NCBI RefSeq assembly: GCF_002007215.1
Contig: NZ_MUHX01000012.1
Coordinates: 1-64,000 of the forward strand
Origin: Pyramidobacter sp. C12-8
Lineage (GTDB): Bacteria; Synergistota; Synergistia; Synergistales; Dethiosulfovibrionaceae
DNA: 64,000 bases
Direction of reading: 5' to 3'
Below are positions 25,075 to 33,780 of this stretch, piece after piece. The notes under the pieces are model-generated. The model was not told the DNA's origin. It saw only the letters and a program-made list of their open reading frames with translations, and ran no database searches. Every line of letters begins with the position of its first letter. The first letter of the stretch is position 1. Made by a program: the position numbers and the translations under genes.

Positions 25075-27046
25075 GGCTCTGTTCCTGGAGGAGCGCGTTC
25101 CGTTGTCGTTCTTCCATGGTGGCGACGGTTTCCCGGATTTTCGCGTCAAGCTTCTGTTCGTTTTGCAGCGTAACTTCTTGCAGTTCTTTGGCGTGCCGAT
25201 TTTTAAGCTCGGCCAGTTGCTGTTCGTATTTCAGGGCGTTTTCTTCAAGCAGGCGAGCCTGGCGAGATTTCAGGTCGATAACTTCCTGTCGGTGCTGGGA
25301 CAGGGCCACGCTTTGATATTGAACGGCCTGGCGGCTTTTTTCCTCGCCGACGCGGATTTGGGCGTTCAGTCGCTCCACTTCGTTTCTGTATGCTTCTTCG
25401 AGATGGGACTTGACCGCCGCCAAATTGTTCTCCGCCTCGGCGCGTTCTTTGCCGAAATCGGCTTCGGCGGCCGCTTTCTCTTCGGCCAACCGGTTCGATC
25501 GCGCTTCGGCGGCCTGCAGGCGAGCGGCGAGCGCGTCGATTTCGCCTTTCCGCTTTTGGAAGTCCAGCCTGTTTTCTTCGATCAGTTTGAGGTTCTTCTG
25601 CATTTCGCTCTGCCACAACGCCGTCAGCGTGTCGATGTCTCCGCGGCTCAGTTCCAGCTCTTGCCGCTGGCTGGCCTTGAGTTCCGCGAGGTTGTCGGTG
25701 AGCTGCTGGATCAGGCTTTTCTGCTGCTCCGACAGTTCGTGGCCGGTCTGGAGCCGTTTTTGGGCGTTTTCGGCCGTCTGGGCGGCGAGGTCGGCTTTTT
25801 TCCGCAACTCGACGGCGGCTGTCGTGAGGCGAAGGATCTCGTTCTGCTCGTCGGCTATTTTTTTATAGAGCGGCACGATCCGCGGATTGTCCGCGGGGCC
25901 GCCGACGCTTTTCTGACGCTCGGCGCCGATCTGGATGCCGCGCTCTTCCGCTTCGTTTACGCTTGCGGCGATGGAGGAAAGGAGCAGCAGATCCTCGGCG
26001 GCGAACGCCGGATTGGCCTGGGCGTAATCGAAGGCGGTCTTGCCGTCGACGTCGCGGTAATCGACGCGGGCTCCGTGGACGAGAAGCTCGGAAAGGACTT
26101 TCGGATTGCCGTTCGTCGAGGCGGCCAGGATCAGCGCGGTGCGCCCGCGGTCGTCGCGGGCGTTCTCGCGGGCCCCCCACTTCATGAGAACGCCGACGAC
26201 GTCGGGGTGTGCGTTGTACTGCGCGGCCCACATCAGCGGCGTCAGGCCGTCGACGGGAGCGTTCGGGTCGGTGCGGGCCTCGAGGTAAAGACCGACGCGC
26301 CGTGCCAGACCGCGGCGGCAGAGTTTGGCGAAGCGTTCCGGCGTCATGGGGGCGGGAGCATTCTTTTGCTGCGTGCGCTCTTTGAGCGTGGCCAATTGTT
26401 CGGGAGTGTATTTTTTGCCGCTTTCTATGTAACTCCAGGCCGTCTTTTTGTTGGCGCCGGTCACGGTGGGATCGGCGCCTTCGTCAAGCAGCGTGATCAG
26501 AACTTCGTAGGCGTTGCCGGCCCGCGCGGCCAGCATGAACGGGGTGGCGCCGGAGTTATCCGCGGCGGCGAGATCGGCGCCGAGGTCGATCAGCGCCGCG
26601 GCGATCTCGGGATTGGGATTGCGCATCGCCGCGAGACTGAGCGGCGTCCAGCCGCGGGAGCCGCGTTCTTCCAGCTCGGCTCCGGCCGCGGCCAAGGCGA
26701 CGATAATCTCGGGATTGTCGCTGTCCTGGGCGGCGGCGGCCAGCGCGCGCATCCTCTCTTTGTTGGCGGCGTTGACGTTGCTTCCGGCGTTGACGAGCAG
26801 CCTGATTTTGTCGGGATCGGCGGCCTTGCCTTTGGCCTGGGCGGCCATCATCAGCGGCGTGTTGCCTTTGGCGTCGGCTTTGCCGACGGAGATCCCTTCG
26901 TCTTTCAGGGCCGATGCGACCTGGAGCGCGTCGCCGTTCAGACAAAGATCCATGAACTCCTTCTGCGAAAGCGCCCACGCCGGGGGACAAAGGCAAACGG
27001 CGGCGAACGCGAAAAACGCCGGGATTTTACTTTTGAGCAGAGTCAT
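25043..27046 (-). CDS. Exported ankyrin-repeat / coiled-coil protein (N-terminal frame)
   Basis: A 667-residue open frame. Residues 1-25 are a signal peptide ending PPAWA. Residues 30-350 hold about seven ankyrin repeats, for example GNTPLMMAAQA, GWTPLSLAAMR, GATPFMLAARA, GLTPLMWAAQY and GRTALILAAST. From about residue 385 to the end the chain is a coiled coil. The frame stops at 25043 inside the coiled coil, and homologous sequence goes on in another frame, so the natural product is probably longer. A periplasmic scaffold is suggested by signal plus ankyrin plus coiled coil. An AGGAGG lies 13 bases before the ATG, a long spacing. The gene is divergent from the PucR regulator. Confidence 0.85.
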   Translation of the reverse strand: MTLLKSKIPAFFAFAAVCLCPPAWALSQKEFMDLCLNGDALQVASALKDEGISVGKADAKGNTPLMMAAQAKGKAADPDKIRLLVNAGSNVNAANKERMRALAAAAQDSDNPEIIVALAAAGAELEERGSRGWTPLSLAAMRNPNPEIAAALIDLGADLAAADNSGATPFMLAARAGNAYEVLITLLDEGADPTVTGANKKTAWSYIESGKKYTPEQLATLKERTQQKNAPAPMTPERFAKLCRRGLARRVGLYLEARTDPNAPVDGLTPLMWAAQYNAHPDVVGVLMKWGARENARDDRGRTALILAASTNGNPKVLSELLVHGARVDYRDVDGKTAFDYAQANPAFAAEDLLLLSSIAASVNEAEERGIQIGAERQKSVGGPADNPRIVPLYKKIADEQNEILRLTTAAVELRKKADLAAQTAENAQKRLQTGHELSEQQKSLIQQLTDNLAELKASQRQELELSRGDIDTLTALWQSEMQKNLKLIEENRLDFQKRKGEIDALAARLQAAEARSNRLAEEKAAAEADFGKERAEAENNLAAVKSHLEEAYRNEVERLNAQIRVGEEKSRQAVQYQSVALSQHRQEVIDLKSRQARLLEENALKYEQQLAELKNRHAKELQEVTLQNEQKLDAKIRETVATMEERQRNALLQEQSRGAGRAAKAP

Positions 27047-27276
27047 AATTTCTGGGAAGCCTCCTCAAATTTGCCTTCAGAGAATTTTCATGTAGAATTG
27101 AAACACTCGTCCTTATCGGCAGAGGACGCGCTGCTTTTCCGCCGCAAAGGCGGCAAAACAAAAACAGACGTCCCTTTATGACGAGCGAAAACGATACCTT
27201 TAAAATTCAACTCTATAATAGTACTATACTTTGCATGAAGTTCGCAAGTTCGAAATGCATAAGGAGATCTTGAGCG
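27047..27276. other. Divergent control region with a palindrome
   Basis: 230 AT-rich bases between the ankyrin protein and the PucR regulator, with no gene. ATAGTACTAT near 27219 is a perfect 10-base palindrome inside overlapping TATAAT- and TATACT-like hexamers, so it is a reasonable operator candidate for the PucR protein. A short GC-rich hairpin (CCGCC..GGCGG) lies near 27140. Confidence 0.4.
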
Positions 27277-28887
27277 ATGACGACAACTGTGCGGGAAACG
27301 TTGGCCCTGGAGTCTTTCAAGGGGTTTCATGTGCTGGCGGGATTTGGTGGGCTCGACCGGGAAATTTCCACCACGACCTTTATCGAAGCCCCCGACTCGT
27401 GGAAATGGATCCGCGGCGGTGAGTGCGTGCTCACGCTGGCTTACGCTTTTCAGACGGAAGAACAGCTGCTCGCGCTCGTCCGCGAACTGATCGAACGTCA
27501 GGCCACCTGCATCGGCATCAAGACCGAACGCTACATCAAACAGGTTCCCCAGTCGGTGCTCGACCTGGCCGACCAGCATAAATTTCCCATCATCGACATT
27601 CCCATTTCCGTCCCCTTTGCCGCCATCATTCACCCGGTGCAGTCGCTGATCATTCACGACCAGGCGCGCCTGCTCAAATACTCCGAAAAAGTTCGCCACA
27701 CCTTTTTCGGCCTCAGCGTGCGGGCGGCGGAGATCGAGGAAATCATGCAGGTGCTCTGCGAATTCACGCACGTGGATCTGGCCTTCGTGGATCTCGCGAC
27801 GGACAGAAAGTACATTTTCTCCGATTCGCCGCAACTGCCGGCGGCGTTGGATACGCTTCCGCTCAAGGACGTGCTGAATCATTATCCCCACGAGGACGTG
27901 ATGCTCAACGGCCGGCTTTTGGGACACCTCATTTTCGACGCCGACGCCGAAAAGCTCAAAGACCGCTGGTCGGAGATCCCGATCAATCAGGCCAAGGGCG
28001 CGCTGCTCCTGTACTTTCAGCGCCGCGAGGTTCGGCATCAGGTGGAATCGCGTTATCGCAACGAATTCGTGCAGGACCTGATCACCCGTAACATCCGCAT
28101 GGAGCAGGAGGCTTGGAATCGAGCCAAGAGTTTCAACTGGAACCTTGAAGGTCCTCAGCGCGTGGTCATCGTCGATATCGACAACTACAAGAGCTGCCTG
28201 ACCCGCGCCATTTCCGGCGGCCAGGGCGTGAACGCCATCGAAAACAGCAAGTCGCGTATCTACGCGATCGCCCGGTCGTTCCTGGCGCGTCTTAACGGCG
28301 GAAAATATCCCTATGCGGAGATGAGCGACTCGATCGTCTTTATCTTTCCTTCGGGCGACGAAAACGGGGGAGGATTCTTTAACGACCTGCTGCGGCGCAC
28401 GCTGGTCGATATGATGAAGGTGATCCAGACCGAAACCGGTTTTACGGTGACAGTCGGCGTGGGCGATCCGTGCAACAACGTCTTCGACTGTCCCGAAAGT
28501 TACCGCCAGGCCCAGCAGGGACTTGAGCTTCTGCGTCGCAGCACGGGCGGCAACGTCATCGCATCGTGGTCGGAAATGGGGGTCTATAAACTGCTGTATG
28601 GCGTAGCCGGTACTTCCGAGGGCTGCAGCTTCATGGAGCGTTATCTGGGGCCGCTCCTGAGCGATGAACGGCCTGCCGGCGCCACGCTGCTGGATACGCT
28701 TCAGACGACGGTGAGCTGCAATTGGAACTTGAAAGACGCGGCCATGGCGATGGACGTTCACTATAACACGCTCAAGTACCGTTGGCGGAAGATCTGCGAT
28801 CTCCTCGGCATCGATCCGTCCAAAAGCGGCGATCGACTCAACGTGATGATCGCTTTGAAGCTGTACCGCATGCACAAAAAGGCGTAA
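27277..28887 (+). CDS. PucR-family transcriptional regulator
   Basis: A 536-residue regulator. Residues 8-130 match the N-terminal PucR domain (purine catabolism regulator-like), with WIRGGECVLTLAYAF. The middle carries a weakly conserved GGDEF/CdaR-like sensor region, and the C-terminal 60 residues form the PucR-type helix-turn-helix (WNLKDAAMAMDVHYNTLKYRW). Such proteins switch on use of purines, allantoin, GABA or other nitrogen compounds. AAGGAG lies nine bases before the ATG. A hairpin separates it from the membrane-protein/M20 operon on the same strand, which is its most probable target; this is inferred from position. Confidence 0.92.
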   Translation: MTTTVRETLALESFKGFHVLAGFGGLDREISTTTFIEAPDSWKWIRGGECVLTLAYAFQTEEQLLALVRELIERQATCIGIKTERYIKQVPQSVLDLADQHKFPIIDIPISVPFAAIIHPVQSLIIHDQARLLKYSEKVRHTFFGLSVRAAEIEEIMQVLCEFTHVDLAFVDLATDRKYIFSDSPQLPAALDTLPLKDVLNHYPHEDVMLNGRLLGHLIFDADAEKLKDRWSEIPINQAKGALLLYFQRREVRHQVESRYRNEFVQDLITRNIRMEQEAWNRAKSFNWNLEGPQRVVIVDIDNYKSCLTRAISGGQGVNAIENSKSRIYAIARSFLARLNGGKYPYAEMSDSIVFIFPSGDENGGGFFNDLLRRTLVDMMKVIQTETGFTVTVGVGDPCNNVFDCPESYRQAQQGLELLRRSTGGNVIASWSEMGVYKLLYGVAGTSEGCSFMERYLGPLLSDERPAGATLLDTLQTTVSCNWNLKDAAMAMDVHYNTLKYRWRKICDLLGIDPSKSGDRLNVMIALKLYRMHKKA

Positions 28888-29243
28888 CGGAAACGGCCGA
28901 TCCTCATGGCCGCATGATGGTAAAATGTCGGTGCTCTTGTCTCTTGAATACAAAATAAGCCACAGGAGCATGAAAATAGTCTCATGTGGCTATTTTTATC
29001 GGTATTAATTTGTTGTAATTCGAAAAACTGATATAAAAAAAGAACTCAGATCGACGCTATGAAAAAATATCCTTATTTTTTGTCTTTTAAGAACATTGAT
29101 GTTTGTGAAAGAAATATTTATGATGAAAACAACGTCGGCGGTGAGCGCTGAAGGAGAAGAGCTGACGCGGGGCTTTATCGAAAAGGCCGGAACGTTGTTC
29201 TGGTCCATCTTATGGCGATCATTTTCGAGGAGGTACGGTTTTC
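28888..29243. other. AT-rich leader between PucR gene and DUF5058 gene
   Basis: 356 bases, AT-rich in the first two thirds. A hairpin at 28958-28991 (AGCCACA with TGTGGCT, followed by TATTTTTA) probably ends the PucR transcript. The rest should hold the promoter and operator of the DUF5058 operon, but I see no clear hexamer pair. An open frame beginning near 29120 runs out of phase into the next gene and is not supported. Confidence 0.5.
28955..28997 (+). terminator. Probable terminator of the PucR gene
   Basis: AGCCACA at 28958-28964 pairs with TGTGGCT at 28985-28991, followed by ATTTTTA. The stem is short (7 bp) with a long loop that can form further pairs. Confidence 0.6.
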
Positions 29244-29963
29244 ATGGAGTCTTTGCAGGAAGTTATGAGAATTGGCAACCAGCCCATGGTCTGGGGCCTC
29301 TGCGCCGTCACCGTCGTGGTGTCGCTGGTCCAGTCGCTGCTGTTCACCCGTCTGGCCAAGCGGACGGCCCGCGAGGCGCAGATCAGTCCGGAAATCACCA
29401 AGACGGCGTTCCGCGTCGGACTGATCTCGGCCATCGGTCCCGCCATCGGCGTCTTCATCGTCATGGTCGGTCTGATGGCGACGATCGGTTCGCCTATGGC
29501 CTGGCTGCGTCTGTCCATCATCGGCGCGGCTCCGACTGAGCTGACGGCGGCCACTCTGGCGGCCGAGGCGGCCGGCAGCGGGCTGGGCAAGGAGAATTTC
29601 ACGCTGCAGGTCATGGCCGTGACCTGGTTCGCGATGGCCCTGAACGGCTGCGGTTGGCTCCTCGTCAGCGGGCTCTTCGCTCCTTATCTGGAAAAACTCC
29701 GCGAAAAAATGGGCGGCGGCGACACGAAATGGCTGGCCGCGATCGGCGGCGCGGCCTCTCTGGGCGTCTTCGGCTATCTGTGCAGCAACGAGATCCGCCG
29801 CGGCACGGGCAACATGCTCGCCGCGCTGACCGGAGCCGTGGCGATGGTCTTCCTGGTGAAGTGCGTCGTGCCGAAGCATCCCAAGCTCACCGAATACGCG
29901 CTCGGCATCGCCATGCTCTTCGGCATGGCGTGCGCCGTGATCCACGACGTCGTCATGATGTAA
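29244..29963 (+). CDS. DUF5058-family membrane protein
   Basis: A 239-residue integral membrane protein that I assign to DUF5058, a family of unknown function. About six hydrophobic segments are visible (near residues 12-32, 54-80, 120-145, 162-178, 190-208 and 217-237). A small polar N-terminal region and GLISAIGPAIGVFIVMVGLM stand out. GGAGG lies ten bases before the ATG. The next gene, also a six-segment membrane protein, follows after 27 bases, then an M20 amidohydrolase. This suggests a two-subunit carrier for the amidohydrolase substrate. No ATPase or binding protein is present in the operon. Confidence 0.8.
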   Translation: MESLQEVMRIGNQPMVWGLCAVTVVVSLVQSLLFTRLAKRTAREAQISPEITKTAFRVGLISAIGPAIGVFIVMVGLMATIGSPMAWLRLSIIGAAPTELTAATLAAEAAGSGLGKENFTLQVMAVTWFAMALNGCGWLLVSGLFAPYLEKLREKMGGGDTKWLAAIGGAASLGVFGYLCSNEIRRGTGNMLAALTGAVAMVFLVKCVVPKHPKLTEYALGIAMLFGMACAVIHDVVMM

Positions 29964-29990
29964 CCAGGATGGATGAAGGAGGTTTTTTCT

Positions 29991-30647
29991 ATGGATCTGA
30001 ACGCTCAGTGGAAAAAAGGTTGTATCCGTATCGGTACGCCGACGAATCTTCTTGCCGCCGCCATGAGTTTTTTGCCCGTTTTGTGGCTGTGCAGCGCTTA
30101 TAACTGCTGGCCCAGCCTCGACGTGGTGCTGAAGGCCTGGGGGCTTGTGGCCGCATCCTTCGGCGCGTTCTATTTCGTCGAACCGATTTCCTATTATTCC
30201 GTGATCGGCCTTTCCGGGTCTTATCTCGTGTTCCTTTCCGGCAACATCGGCAACATGCGCGTGCCCTGCGCCGCTCAGGCGCTCGACGCCACGCACACCG
30301 AGCCCGGCACGCTCCAGGCCGAAGTGGTCTCGACGCTGGGCATCTGCGGCTCCATCGTCACCAATCTGATCGCCGTCCTCCTGGCCGCGTTCATCGGCGC
30401 GTCCGTCGTCGCCGCGCTGCCCAAGGTCGTTTCCGACGCTTTCGTCAAGTACGCGGCCGGCGCGATCTTCGGCGGTACCTTCGGCAACTTCGCGATCAAA
30501 TATCCCAAGATCGCCGTTTTCGGCCTCGCTATCCCTCTGGCGCTGATCTACTTCGTCAAAACTCCGGCCTACATTACGATCCCCGCGGCGGTCTTCGGCT
30601 GCATCGCCATCGCCCGCGCGTTCTACGTGATGGAGAAGAAAGCCTGA
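29991..30647 (+). CDS. Integral membrane protein, partner of DUF5058
   Basis: A 218-residue membrane protein with about six hydrophobic segments; I do not recognise a named family. A polar loop (GNMRVPCAAQALDATHTEPG, near residues 84-103) precedes a long hydrophobic stretch with glycine-rich motifs (YAAGAIFGGTFGNFAIK). The start is the ATG at 29991, seven bases after GAAGGAGG; the open frame begins 18 bases earlier. Its size, segment count and 27-base distance to the DUF5058 gene suggest that the two form a heteromeric membrane complex, probably a transporter. The M20 gene follows after a hairpin. Confidence 0.75.
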   Translation: MDLNAQWKKGCIRIGTPTNLLAAAMSFLPVLWLCSAYNCWPSLDVVLKAWGLVAASFGAFYFVEPISYYSVIGLSGSYLVFLSGNIGNMRVPCAAQALDATHTEPGTLQAEVVSTLGICGSIVTNLIAVLLAAFIGASVVAALPKVVSDAFVKYAAGAIFGGTFGNFAIKYPKIAVFGLAIPLALIYFVKTPAYITIPAAVFGCIAIARAFYVMEKKA

Positions 30648-30697
30648 TTCATCGAAACTATCCAAAAAAGGTGAGATTCGAACCTCTGTATCGAGTC

Positions 30698-30733
30698 AGG
30701 GCGGGGACGATGCCGTCTTTCGCCCTCTCTTTT
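30698..30733 (+). terminator. Attenuator-like hairpin before the M20 gene
   Basis: AGGGCG pairs with CGCCCT and inner GACG pairs with CGTC, followed by CTCTTTT. It lies between the membrane protein and the amidohydrolase and may lower expression of the enzyme relative to the membrane genes. Confidence 0.6.
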
Positions 30734-30771
30734 ATCACATGGATGTCATGGACTGAAAGGAGCTCTTGAAT

Positions 30772-31956
30772 ATGTGGGAGAAATGCCAATCACTTCAAAA
30801 CGATCTTGTGGCGCTGAGACGCCGGTTCCATCAGATCCCCGAGCTGGGCGAGGATCTTCCCGAAACTCAGGCGCTGCTGTGCGCGGAACTCGACGCGATG
30901 GGGATCCCTTACAAGAAGAACGCGCTCGATTCCGGCGTCGTCGCCCTGATCGAAGGCGGCAAGCCCGGCAAGGTCGTGGCCCTGCGCGCCGATATGGACG
31001 GTCTGCCTATCGCGGAGGCGACGGGGCTGCCCTTCGCTTCCAGGCACGAGGGACGGATGCATGCCTGCGGCCACGACACGCACATCACGATGCTTCTCGG
31101 CGCCGCCAAAGTTCTGAACGAGCACAAAGCCGACCTGAAGGGAACGGTCAAGCTGATCTTCCAGACCGGCGAAGAGACCTGCACCGGCTCTCAGATCATG
31201 CTCAAGGAAGGCGTGATGGAGAATCCCCACGTCGACGCCGTGTTCGGCATGCATATCGGCACCATCATCGACCCGAATATCCCCGCGGGGACGGTGATCG
31301 TGACGCCCGGTTGCTGCATGGCGTCGTACGACCATTTCGTACTGCACGTGACGGGCAAGGGCTGTCACGGATCGACGCCCGAGAAAGGCGTCGATCCGAT
31401 CGTCGTCGCGTCCAACATCGTGCTGGCTCTGGAGGAGATCATCGCCCGCGAGGTGCCTTCCACCAAGGCGGCGGTCGTCACCATCGGCCGGATCCATGGA
31501 GGCATCGCCTACAACGCCATTCCCGGCGAGGTGGAGATCGAGGGGACGACGCGCGCGCTCGAAGAAGAGGTGCGTCAGTATCTTGGCAAACGTATCGGCG
31601 AGATCGCCGCAGGCATCGCCACGTCGTACCGCGCCGAGTGCAAGTACGAGATGATCTGGGGCGCGGCCCCGGTGGTGAACGACGACGAAATGGCCAAGTT
31701 GGCGGCCGGCGCGGCGGTCAAGGTGCTGGGCGGAGACGGCGTGGTCACTTCCATTCCAGCGCCGAACATGGGCGGCGAGGATTTTGCCTTCTACCTTAGG
31801 GAACGTCCCGGCGCTTTCATGTTCCTGTCCTCGTCGAACCACGAAAAGCACACCGACGGCCCGCACCACAACCCCCACTTCGACGTCGACGAAGACGTGT
31901 TCTGGAAAGGTTCGGCGGTCTTCGTCTCCATCGTCGAAGATTATCTCGGCAGATAA
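30772..31956 (+). CDS. M20-family amidohydrolase (hippurate/N-acyl-amino-acid hydrolase type)
   Basis: A 394-residue metallo-amidohydrolase of peptidase family M20, subfamily D. Family motifs are RADMDGLPI, HACGHDTHITM, FQTGEETCTGS and the C-terminal MGGEDFAFYL, with the metal ligands His, Asp, Glu and His in place. Such enzymes remove acyl groups from amino acids (hippurate, N-acetyl or aminobenzoyl conjugates); the exact substrate is unknown. The ATG at 30772 is nine bases after AAAGGAG and is preferred over the TTG six bases upstream. It is cotranscribed with the two membrane proteins, which probably import its substrate. yajC follows after 15 bases. Confidence 0.92.
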   Translation: MWEKCQSLQNDLVALRRRFHQIPELGEDLPETQALLCAELDAMGIPYKKNALDSGVVALIEGGKPGKVVALRADMDGLPIAEATGLPFASRHEGRMHACGHDTHITMLLGAAKVLNEHKADLKGTVKLIFQTGEETCTGSQIMLKEGVMENPHVDAVFGMHIGTIIDPNIPAGTVIVTPGCCMASYDHFVLHVTGKGCHGSTPEKGVDPIVVASNIVLALEEIIAREVPSTKAAVVTIGRIHGGIAYNAIPGEVEIEGTTRALEEEVRQYLGKRIGEIAAGIATSYRAECKYEMIWGAAPVVNDDEMAKLAAGAAVKVLGGDGVVTSIPAPNMGGEDFAFYLRERPGAFMFLSSSNHEKHTDGPHHNPHFDVDEDVFWKGSAVFVSIVEDYLGR

Positions 31957-31971
31957 AACGGCCGCCCCGCG

Positions 31972-32235
31972 ATGGAAAGCAAGGGCCTGTACTACACGCT
32001 GCTCTATGTCGGCGTTCTGATCCTTTTCTATTACGCCTTCATTCTGATCCCGGGAAAGAAACGGAAGCGCGCGCACGATGAGATGCAGCGGGGCGTGAAG
32101 GCCGGCGACCGCGTCGTGACCATCGGCGGCGTCAAGGGAACGGTGCTCGAGGCCGATGAGGAAACTTTGGTCATTGAAACGGGCGGCAGCCGCATCGAGA
32201 TTCTTCGCGGCGCTGTGCAGATGGTCTGCAAATAA
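31972..32235 (+). CDS. yajC: Preprotein translocase accessory subunit YajC
   Basis: An 87-residue inner-membrane protein that joins the SecDF-YajC complex assisting protein export. One membrane segment lies at residues 8-26 (YTLLYVGVLILFYYAFILIPG), followed by a small cytoplasmic beta domain with GDRVVTIGGVKGTV, the family signature. No clear SD precedes the ATG, so translation may be coupled to the M20 gene that ends 15 bases upstream. secD and secF are not adjacent. A terminator follows at 32287. Confidence 0.93.
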   Translation: MESKGLYYTLLYVGVLILFYYAFILIPGKKRKRAHDEMQRGVKAGDRVVTIGGVKGTVLEADEETLVIETGGSRIEILRGAVQMVCK

Positions 32236-32286
32236 TTTTTGACGTCCCCGGGGGCGTACTGCCCTACGGCGTCGGGAACAAGGTGA

Positions 32287-32319
32287 GGGAGCTTGCGAGG
32301 AGGCGCGGGCTCCCTTTTT
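32287..32319 (+). terminator. Terminator after yajC
   Basis: GGGAGC at 32287-32292 pairs with GCTCCC at 32309-32314 and is followed by TTTTT. It also insulates the metK promoter that begins 17 bases later. Confidence 0.8.
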
Positions 32320-32335
32320 GTACGCTTTTATTCGG

Positions 32336-32363
32336 TTGACAACTTTATGGAGCTGTGTATAAT
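32336..32363 (+). promoter_or_regulatory. Promoter of metK
   Basis: Consensus TTGACA at 32336-32341 and TATAAT at 32358-32363 are spaced 16 bases. They lie directly before the SAM-I riboswitch. Confidence 0.85.
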
Positions 32364-32375
32364 GAACCGGTAAAA

Positions 32376-32493
32376 CTCTTATCAAGAGCGGCTGAGGGAC
32401 TGGCCCGACGATGCCCGGCAACCTGCCCGTACGGGGAGTGTGGTGCCAAAACCAGAGACCGGAGCGAGAATGCTGCGGGTCGGATGATGAGAG
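32376..32493 (+). promoter_or_regulatory. SAM-I (S-box) riboswitch
   Basis: The conserved S-box core is complete: CTCTTATCAAGAG, GGCTGAGGGACTGGCCC, GATG, CCCGGCAACC, GGTGCCAA and the closing GATGAGAG at about 32484-32492. It binds S-adenosylmethionine. With SAM bound, the downstream terminator at 32514 should form and stop metK transcription, so the gene is expressed when SAM is scarce. Confidence 0.96.
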
Positions 32494-32513
32494 GAGCACA
32501 CTCGGCTGTTTTT

Positions 32514-32543
32514 GAGTCTCTCCTCGCGGAGAGGCTCTTTTTT
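32514..32543 (+). terminator. Riboswitch-controlled terminator of metK
   Basis: GAGTCTCTCC at 32514-32523 pairs with GGAGAGGCTC at 32528-32537 across a TCGC loop, and six T follow. The GAGAG sequences allow pairing with the P1 region of the S-box as the alternative antiterminator. Confidence 0.93.
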
Positions 32544-32586
32544 ATCTCCCGTGAGAACGGCGATTTCACTTTATGGAGGTACTGCA

Positions 32587-33771
32587 ATGGCGGAAAAAAT
32601 CCTTATCTCTTCGGAATCGGTCACCGAAGGGCATCCTGACAAGCTGGCCGATCAGATTTCCGACGGCGTGCTCGACGCAATCCTCGCGCAGGACCCGATG
32701 AGCCGTGTGGCCTGCGAAACGCTGGTTGCCACAGGGGCGATCATCGTCGCCGGCGAGATCACCACGAAGGCCTACGTAGACATTCCCGGCATCGCCCGCA
32801 AAGCGGTGCTCGACGTAGGCTATAACCGTGCCAAATTCGGTTTTGACGGCGAGACCTGCGCCGTGTTCACGCAGATCGACGAGCAGTCCGGCGACATCGC
32901 CATGGGCGTTGACAGAGCTATGGAAATCCGCGAGTCGGAGATGGACGACGACCAGATCGATCGTATCGGCGCCGGCGACCAGGGCATGATGATCGGTTAC
33001 GCGACCGACGAGACGCCCGAATTCCTCCCCATGCCGTTTGCGCTGGCCCAGCGCCTGGCCCGCCGTCTCACGGCCGTGCGCAAGGACGGTACGCTGAATT
33101 GCCTGCGTCCCGACGGCAAGACCCAGGTCACGCTGGAATACCGCGACGGCGTTGCCGTCGCGGCTGACACGATTGTGGTGTCGTCGCAGCACAGTCCCAT
33201 GGTTTCGCTGGAAGAGCTGCGCGACTTGATCACCCGGGACGTTATCGAACCGGTTATGCCCAAAGAATTGATGAAGAATCCTCGCGTCCTCGTCAATCCC
33301 ACGGGGCGTTTCGTCCTCGGGGGGCCGATGGCCGACACGGGGCTGACGGGACGCAAGATCATCGTTGACACGTACGGCGGCATGGTGCCTCACGGCGGCG
33401 GCGCTTTCTCCGGCAAGGATCCGACGAAAGTGGACCGTTCGGGCGCGTATATGGCCCGCTACGCCGCCAAGAACGTCGTCGCGGCCGGCCTGGCCAGGCG
33501 TTGTCAGATCCAGGTGGCTTACGCCATCGGCGTGGCTCGTCCCGTTTCGGTGCACGTGGAGACTTTCGGGACTTCTAAACTCAACGAGGAACAGCTGACC
33601 GAGCTGGTGCGCGCCAACTTCGATTTCCGTCCCGCGGCGATCATCCGCGATCTGGAGCTGCGCACGCCGCAATATCGCCGTCTGGCCGCCTACGGGCACA
33701 TGGGGCGTATCGACCTCGAACCTCTTCCCTGCTGGGAGAAACTTGATCGCGTCGACGCTTTGCGGCGCTGA
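32587..33771 (+). CDS. metK: S-adenosylmethionine synthetase
   Basis: A 394-residue cytoplasmic enzyme making SAM from methionine and ATP. Signatures are [18 protein letters not shown] at the N-terminus, [13 protein letters not shown] (the flexible loop region) near residue 117, and [16 protein letters not shown] (phosphate-binding loop) near 270. Full family length is reached with the ATG at 32587, which follows GGAGG by seven bases; a longer open frame overlaps the riboswitch terminator and is not used. Regulation is by the SAM-I riboswitch upstream, a direct product feedback loop. Confidence 0.98.
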   Translation: MAEKILISSESVTEGHPDKLADQISDGVLDAILAQDPMSRVACETLVATGAIIVAGEITTKAYVDIPGIARKAVLDVGYNRAKFGFDGETCAVFTQIDEQSGDIAMGVDRAMEIRESEMDDDQIDRIGAGDQGMMIGYATDETPEFLPMPFALAQRLARRLTAVRKDGTLNCLRPDGKTQVTLEYRDGVAVAADTIVVSSQHSPMVSLEELRDLITRDVIEPVMPKELMKNPRVLVNPTGRFVLGGPMADTGLTGRKIIVDTYGGMVPHGGGAFSGKDPTKVDRSGAYMARYAAKNVVAAGLARRCQIQVAYAIGVARPVSVHVETFGTSKLNEEQLTELVRANFDFRPAAIIRDLELRTPQYRRLAAYGHMGRIDLEPLPCWEKLDRVDALRR

Positions 33772-33780
33772 CGCAAAGGG

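Noticed and set aside
29120-29540. A possible small gene before DUF5058 (MKTTSAVSAEGEE)
   Set aside because: The frame has no own stop before it runs out of phase through the next gene, and no SD precedes it.
30670-30690. A GATTCGAACC sequence like the T-loop of a minus-strand tRNA
   Set aside because: The five flanking positions do not pair, and no acceptor, D or anticodon arm is present nearby. It is a chance match or a tiny remnant.
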